Part shown: positions 12,801 through 21,800 of the stretch, piece by piece | Position numbering within the stretch: the first letter of the stretch is position 1 | How the letters are laid out: every line of letters starts with the position of its first letter | DNA from: Corbicula japonica | Lineage: Eukaryota > Mollusca > Bivalvia > Venerida > Cyrenidae | Length of the DNA stretch: 64,000 bases | Assembly: GCA_038501625.1 (NCBI GenBank) | Contig: JAZAYU010000115.1 | Coordinates: forward strand, 524,501-588,500 | Reading direction: 5' to 3' | Made by a program: the position numbers and the translations under genes | Notes under the pieces: generated by a model | What the model was told of the DNA's origin: nothing | What the model saw: only the letters and a program-made list of their open reading frames with translations | The model's database searches: none

Positions 12801-15800
12801 ACACTGTTCCCCCATGTGATAATGTCTATGGAGGGTTAATGACAACATACAATAATCAGTCATAAAAGAATTTTTTGTCAATAAAGTTGTAAGCTATAGA
12901 GATATTTAAAACATCAAAATGAATGTAACTGAGATTATGCTAGTAATTGACACCCTCGTTACTGACATTCAGAATGTGATGTCATGTTGTGAATTAATGA
13001 AACAAAGCTGTAACTGATATGAAGGCAGTAACTAATGAGACAAAAGCAACTGACATCATGCTTTTACTGACATTACGTTTGTAACTGAGATGATTATTAT
13101 GCGATGTAACTGATAAACTTGAAGCTCAAATGCAACTAACTGACATTTTTTCTAATAAATGACATTAATGCTACATTTCTTGATAATGCTACTCCTCATG
13201 AGAATTTTTTAGAACAAACATGCTCATTTGTTGGTCAAACTTTAACATTTTTTAAAATACTTCAAAAAGCTTTCATGATAAGTTTGAGAGCTGTGCCTAA
13301 GGTTATAAAACTGAGCATGGAAACCAGTCTCAAATCTCAGTTTTATAAACCTGGCACCTTACTTGTAGAATCCATCTGCAACTTTATGGAGCTTCCATCA
13401 ATGACAGAGTCTGATATGTTGCCACCATGGAACCTGGAACAGTCAATGATGGATAATTAATGGTACATGCTTGTTTCATGTCAAATGCATTATTATTTTT
13501 ATATTTCTTTTTATTTACAGCTTTAGAGATAGTATAAAGTATATATCAGGGTTTTCTTGCAAATTTCATTATTTAAGCACTGGTATAATATTAGTAAAAT
13601 TTTATTTATAATAGTAACCATTGAAAACGTGAAACATGCATATCAGAAATAGCCACATTCAGAAAACACAGCCTCCCCACATAGCAAAAAAGTAGAGCGG
13701 GAATGAGATCATGGGTTTATAAATTGATCAATTTCCAATATGACACTACAAACAACAAGGTAAATCTGTGAGCTAATGTTCACAAGTGATATCCCCGCTT
13801 TGAGAAGTATGACTTTCAAAATGTTATTTGCATTTTTCATATGTATAAAGAGTGTCAAAGTTTTCTGAGTATTTACCAGTACATATATATAAAATACAAA
13901 TATATAAATGTATAAAATATTAAGCTGTTGCACGTTATAGTTGCCTGGAGAACTGCGAAAGAAATTGTGCATGGATGTCAACTATGTGTTAAAATCTAAG
14001 TATTCGGTAAACAGGAAGTAGATGAGCAAGGAGCATAAAATGGCTTTACACTATACAGGACTATAGGATAAAGCAATATGCAAAATATCTGGCTTCTGCA
14101 TCTTTAGTTGCTTTGAAAACTGCCACCAAAATTTTGTTACAGACAGAAGAGTGGATGGACAGGAGTAAAACAGTATACCCCCCTCTTCTTCTAAGCCCTC
14201 TCTTCTTCAAAGCGGGTGAACTGCCTTAAACAAATTGCCATTTAAGGTGTAAAGCAGGATCTAGTGTACAGCTACCTCACACTTGCCCCAAGAGGTTCTC
14301 ATATGTACAAGCAAGTACAAGTTGTCATGGTGAATTAGCCCCAACCCACCAATCAACTCCACAATAAGGCATGCAAAAGCACACAAGCATATAAAACATG
14401 AGAAGCAAATGGCACTGACCTACAGTCAAATCACCAAGAAGACATAATTTCATTTAAAAGCCTTTTCATGATGTATCAACATTCAATTTAAACAAATATA
14501 ATTATGCATGAGGATAAATTTACCTTTGAATGAGATCAATGGTGAAGTTTGGTCCTATACTCAGAACTGCCCATGTTTTAGCTTGTTGCACAGATTTAAT
14601 GGCAGCATCATGTCCCCTTTCATTGTAGTCATCCTGCAACATAAGTCATGAATACTCATCCCTCTATCCATTGAATAAAAGTAATGGATTGGCCTTAGTT
14701 TCAATCTAAGCCAGTCTGTTTACAGTGCCCAAGGTTATAAAACTGAGCATGAAAACCAGTCTCAAATTTCAAGCATCTGATTGGCTGAAATGGCGACCAG
14801 TCAGATGCTTGAGATTTCAGAATGGTTTCTAATCTCAGTTTTATAACCTCCAGCCCTGATCATAGGGATGTTTTACAGATCTCTGAGACTGAATGTCTTA
14901 CTAAGAAATGAACAGTGTAGACCCTGTGTGCAGGCTGGTTTGCATTGAATGTGACAAAAACTGTTTTAAGTGTTTAATATATGTAACAGGCAAAATATTG
15001 GCTCAAAAATGACATTTAACCAGTTAAGATCCAGATAAGTCAGTATTCAGTATAAAGAATATGAGATAGACAGGTCAATTATCACTAATAATGATAATGC
15101 ACTACCTTAGTCTTGTAACTCAAAACATATTTTTATTCTAACATTTTAGGTTGCCCACATACAAAAGGAAATTTCCCATGCTAATTTTTGCCCTGACCAT
15201 ATACAGCTGTGCAAAGCCAATGATGTTATAATAACCGACTTCACCTAGAGGTGCTTACCAGGACTAGAGTGTGGTTATCGATGCACTGAAGGAAGTTCTT
15301 GCCTAGGAGCCCGGTATCTTGGTTTATCACAGCCAAATGAAGCCCAAATGGGTCATTACCAATACATACACAGAACAATACTATCTCCACAAGAGGTAGC
15401 ATAAACTGGAACAACAGAAACCTACAATAACAACAGCAACACACTATTAGTATTGACAAAACTTTGTTATATTATGAAGAACACTTTAACCCTTTCGCTG
15501 CCAGAACCTTGATTATTTTATTGATCGCTATTTGCCAGGGAGTTTTCTAAAAATTACTTACTAAGGTATGAAGGCTTATACTTTCACTAAAAGTATACAA
15601 AACCTATTCTTTTTTTATGAAGGAAATCAAACATACTTATACATTAAAGTTTTATTTCTGACCTTAAACTTGTTTTAAATAGTTTTTTTCTCCAAAAATA
15701 TGAATTCGCAAATTCACTCAAGAAATTCAGAGAAACTGCCACATTTCCTGCTTCATTTTGAATAGAATGATAACTGATAAAGCATTCATCTTAGGAATCC

Positions 15801-18800
15801 TATGTATTTTAGCCTCTGGCAATAATCTAACAACATACATGTATTCAGCATTCAATATTTGCTTTTCTTCAAAATATTGGATTTGTTTCTGATTACTTTG
15901 GCCGATGATTCAACGATTTCAGCTGGAAAACTACCAATAACCAAGGTCAATTTTGGCTATTTTATCAGGGTTTCAGATAAAATTAGAACATGATTAGCTG
16001 GTGAAAAATAACCTTGAAACATGATTGGCTACAATGGAAATCTTCACATGTCATATGTAACAAGCAATACATTGAAATGTGTGATACCCCAGAAATGGAT
16101 TATCTGACTTGAAGGCAGTATATATATAACATTTTGTATGGATGGGTAAACTTGTCTTGATAGATGTGAAAGGGTTAATGAGGTTTATTTATAAATTTAT
16201 CTTATATATATTATATTCTTCTTCTTAACCCTTTCCTGTATAGATACACCTTTATTGCTAGGGCGAACAGTTTAGATACAGATCAGCCGGCACAACTGTT
16301 CGCTTTTTAATTCATTAGGTTATTTCTGACCAAAATGCGACAAGTGCAGATCCTGATCAGATGGCACGGATGTGCCCGCTGATCTGGATCTACACTGGTC
16401 CCACATGCGTAAAAATGTGTATATATCAAGGAAAGGGTTAAAGCATGCATATTTCAGTTGATGTAGAACCAGAAACATGTCATAGGATATGCTTCCAACG
16501 TGCGCAACTGAAGAGATGCATAAATGGTTTTGACTAGTCTTGTCTACCATTTTTATATTAGCTCTGTATTATCTTATATAATTTAAGTACTAATAGTGAA
16601 AATGTAAATATTAATTGACTGGATTTAAACAAATATTTTTTTTTTAACTGAACTGACAATCGAAATGCAATTTTTAGACAGGATTATTGTACATTTATAA
16701 CTTTTTTTCTAAAACTACCCGTATTGAAAAATCAACAACATGTATTAAGTATTTACCCAATTTTTCTTTTCATAATATTAAGATTCTTAATAAACTGGGC
16801 AAGTATGTTTCTGCAGCTGGGCACTCCGATTGGCAAGGAGAACTTGGAGTGTTTGTGTGGAAGTGGCTCCAGGGCAGTCTGGGAACCAAGCAGCGGGACG
16901 TCATCATCATCCACAGGCCTCACTGTTTTGACATCCACATGTGATTCAGGTGGTCCACAATGGTTCACAGTTGATTTGGTAAACTGCAAAAGAAAATGGC
17001 ATACCATTTAGCATCTCAACAAGAATAAGCGATATTCACCTAAGCTGTAAGTTAAAATTCTGTGGCTGAATTAATATTCTTGGGCATGAAATATTGTAGT
17101 TTTCTGTAAGAGGGAATTTTCCCTAATTTGTGGATTTTAATGTTTTAACTCTGAAAAAATGTCTGTCACAGTTAGCCGACATAAAAGTGCTGGAGCAGCT
17201 AATGCAAAGTATCATTTGAAATTAACACTTCAATAGTTTCGTTTTATTTTAAAAAAATAGACGACTATTTAGTTTCCTTTTCTGATTATTTCAGCAAATT
17301 CAGATATCTGTAACAAGAATTAGTGTATCAAGAAACCACTAACAGGCTACCTGTTCTGGTATAACCAGGTCTGCTGGGGTTCCCTCCCTGTCTTCCTGAC
17401 ATAACCGTAGAAATACATTCTCCAAACTCTGGAAGTATACAACAGCTAGAAATGTAACTGAATCAGCACAAATGGATCAAGTAACAGGTAATTGTGACCA
17501 CATTCTATACAAATATTTTTAATCAAGCAATAATTATTAACAGTTAAATTAATTAGATATTTTTCAGCACATTCCAGTTGAGTTGCATGTTTTTTCTGAA
17601 CCTACAGTCGCATGATGTTTTTCAAAATATATTACTACATGGTCCTTTCAGTTAACACAGGCTTGCATTATTTTCTTCATGGTTACAGTCTTTTAAAATT
17701 TTTTCATTTCATGTGGTTATATTGTATTATTAGTGCTGTTGTTTTCATTTCTTTCAGTCCTGTGGTATTTTTCAGTACTAACAGTCAAATGGTATTTTTT
17801 TCAATTCTTATAGACAAGTTATTTTTCAGTTCTTTCAGTCCTGTGGTAGTCTAAAGTTTTTTTAGTCCTGTGGTATTTTTCAGTTCTTTTAATCCTGTGA
17901 TATTTTTCAGTTCTTTTAGTCCTGTGGTATTTATTCATACATACAGTCATGTGGTATTTTTCAGTTTTTTTCATCCTGTGGTATTTTTTTCAATACCTTT
18001 ACATGAGGTATTTTTCAGTTCTTTAAGTCCTGTGTTATATTTTCAGTACTTTTAGACAAGGTATTTTTTAGTACTTACAGACATGTGGTATTTTTCAGTA
18101 ACTTACAGACATGTGGTATTTTTCAGTACTTACAGACATGTGGTAATTTTTAGCACTTGCAGACATGTGGTAACTTTTAGTACTTGCAGACGTGTTATTT
18201 TTCAGTACTTAAAAACATGTGGGTTTTATCAGTACTTACAGACATGTGGTATTTTTCAGTACTTACAGACATGTGGTATTTTTCAGTACTTGCAGACATG
18301 TGGTATTTTTCAGTACTTACAGACATGCGGTATTTTTCAGTACTTACAGACATGTGGTATTTTTCAGTATTTACAGACATGTGGTATTTTTCAGTACTTA
18401 CAGACATGTGGTATTTTTCCGTACTTACAGACATGTGGTATTTTTCAGTACTTACAGACATGTTGTATTTTTTTCAGTACTTACAGACATGTGGTATTTC
18501 TCAGTACTTACAGACATGTGGATTTGTTTCAGTACTTACAGACATGTGGTATTTTTCAATAACTTTTAGAGGTTCCTCTTCAGCTAGAATTCTCCCATTT
18601 CTCATGAATCCAACCTGAAATAAAACAGTTCCCTTAGATTTCTTTGTCAATAACAAGTTTTATTAATACAATGCAGACTCTTTATATGGCCTCTTCTCAA
18701 CAGTGCATGGTCAGTTAATTGCAGGGGCACTTACATTGTTGGCCTGTCTCGCCTCTTCTATATAGTGAGTGCTAAGTATAATCCAGGGACACTTACATTG

Positions 18801-21800
18801 TTGGCCTGTCTGGGCTATTCTATATAGTGACCGATCAGTATAATCCAAGGACTCTTACATTGTTGGTCTGTCTTGCCTCTTCTATATAGTGACTGGTCAG
18901 TACAATACAGGGACACTTACATTGTTGGCCTGTCTCACCTCTTCTATACTGACTGGTCAGTATAATCCTGGGACACTTACATTGTTGGCCTGTCTGGGCT
19001 ATTCTATATAGTGATGACTGATCAGTATAATCCAGGAACATTTACATTGTTGGCCTGTCTGGCCTCTTCTATATAGTAAGTGGTCAGTATAATGCATGGA
19101 CACTTCCATTGTTGGCCTATCTGGCTGTATATATAGTGAGTGGTCAGTACAATACAGGGACACTTACACTGTTGGCCTATCTGGAATCATCTATATAGTG
19201 AGTGGTCAGTATAATGAATGGACACATCCAATGTTGGCCTGTCTCGCCTCCTATATAGTGAGAGGTCAGTACAATACAGGGGCATTTAAATTGTTGGCCT
19301 GTCAGGCCTCTTCTATATTGTGACTGGTCAGTACAATACAGGAACACTTACATTGTTGGCCTGTCTCGCCTCTTCTATATTGTGACTGGTTAGTACAATA
19401 CAGGGACACTTACATTGTTGGCCTGTCTCGCCTCTTCTATATTGTGACTGGTCAGTACAATACAGGAACACTTACATTGTTGGCTTGTCTCGCCTCTTCT
19501 ATATTGTGACTGGTCATTACAATACAGGAACACTTACATTGTTGGCCTGTCTTGCCTCTTCTATATTGTGACTGGTCAGTATAATCCTGGGACACTTACA
19601 TTGTTGGCCTGTCTGGGCTATTCTATTTAGTGATGACTGATCAGTATAATCCAGGAACACTTATATTGTTGGCCTGTCTCGCCTCTTCTATATTGTGACT
19701 GGTCAGTACAATATAGGAACACTTACATTGTTGGCCTGTCTCGCCTCTTCTATATTGTGACTGGTCATTACAATACAGGAACACTTACATTGTTGGCCTG
19801 TCTCGCCTCTTCTATATAGTGAGTGGTCAGTATAATGAATGGACACATCCAATGTTGGCCTGTCTCGCCTCTTCTATATTGTGACTGGTCAGTACAATAC
19901 AGGAACACTTACATTTTTGGCCTGTCTCGCCTCTTCTATATTGTGACTGGTCAGTACAATACAGGGACACTTACATTGTTGGCCTGTCTCGCCTCTTCTA
20001 TATTGTGACTGGTCAGTACAATACAGGAACACTTACATTGTTGGCCTGTCTGGACTCTTCTATATAGTGACTGGTCAGTACAATACAGGGACACTTACAT
20101 TGTTGGCCTGTCTGGCCTCTTCTATATAGTGAGTGGTCAGTATAATTGTTACTTGGCTCTGTGTGTGACTCGAGATGTTGACCAGATGATCCCATATCCT
20201 AAAAGGTGAAATGTTGCACTGGGTAAATTTGTTTTAAGCTCAAATATATCAACAACATTATAATGTTTTTATTTGGCAGTGAAATTAATTCTTCTCAAAA
20301 CACTTTACCTTGTTCTCCATATAATATAAAGGTTTTACAGCATGAGTGACTTGAAAATGTGGTGAAGTATTTAAACAAATAAAAATTCTGTCAGCAAAAT
20401 GACAGATTCCTTAAGTTCTTTTAATGAAATAACAGAGAAAAATAAAAAATGTTGGCAGTGTGACATAGTTACAAGATTGTTACATTGAGAAAGTTTAATG
20501 AAAAACATATTTGAAAAATTATTTTCTTGTTCCTTTTTTCATCTGTAAGTACTGTTAAAACAGTAATTGATCAGGTAATAAAACAGTTATTTCATATTTG
20601 ATTTGGGAACAGTCAAACAGTTGTCCCTTGGTGTCGGGGATAGTGTTTTAAACTGTTGCCCTTGGCCTACGGCCTCGGGCAACAGTTCAAAACACTATCC
20701 CCTCCACCTCGGGCCAACATTTTGACTGTTCCCAAATCACATATGAAATAACTGTATAATAATACCACAGAGAAAGAGAAACAAAACGACTTAGTCAACT
20801 CTGACTAACGGTAAGTGATATAATCCAACACACTGCAAAAACATTCTAACCTCTCTCTCAGAAGGGGGTCCACCCCGACAGTTGGTTCATCCAGTATGAG
20901 AAGCTCGGGCTCATGGAGTAACGCCACGGAGAAGGAAACACGCCTCATCTGACCGCCACTACAATCACAAGGCATCAACATCACTAACCATATAATCATT
21001 AAGCGGTTCTTGTGATGAGTGATTTTTATTGAGTTCACTGATTATTATTTATTAAAGGCTGGAGATTTTAAAACTGAGATTGAAGACCAGTCTCTTATCT
21101 CAAGCATATGTATGGCTGAAATGAAGAAAAGTCTCCGTTTCAGCTAATCAGATGCTTGAGGTTTGAGACAGGTTTCCATTCCCTGATGTTGCAAATGAAA
21201 GAAATCATAAATAGCAATAATTTTAGCAATTACAAAATACACTTTAAAACTGCATGTATTTTACTTTCATATTCTTATATATCAACAATATTTTTAAGCT
21301 ACACCGACTTATCATTTCGCTACTTTTGTGCATTATGAAGTAGAGAAAGAAAATTAACCAAATTTCAAAAACAGAGCTTAGAAAAGACTGTATAATGTTA
21401 GACTGACATAACTAGGAAATGGGAAACTAGCCTTTTTTCAGAACGAAGATCTTGTACTAAACAAAATAACTTAAACAAAATGGTGTTTATCATTTACTCA
21501 TGGATTGAAGAACTGACATGACTAATTTCATGTCTCATTTCAGAATGAACGGTTGGCTGATTCAATATGCACCAACTGATGGATACTTTTGTTACAGTAA
21601 AATTATTATCTGGACCATTTTAAATATATCTATTATCATTGGATCAAGAAAGAATTTAAGGGTTTTTTTTATTTTTAATGACAACAGTGAATTCAACATG
21701 AAGTTGAGCATGAGCTTGGGTTGCAGTATATACTGATTGTCTCATGTACTGTAACCCTACATTAGTATACCTGAGTTGACAGATGAGTCTGTTTTTCTCA

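Noticed and set aside
18083..18618. Overlapping long open frames on both strands at the 27-bp array
   Set aside because: A tandem unit of 27 bp without stops stays open in several frames. These are by-products of the array.
18665..20150. Regular 62-bp period that superficially resembles a CRISPR array
   Set aside because: Whole units are repeated with no variable spacers, the setting is a eukaryotic intron, and the unit is part of an exon.
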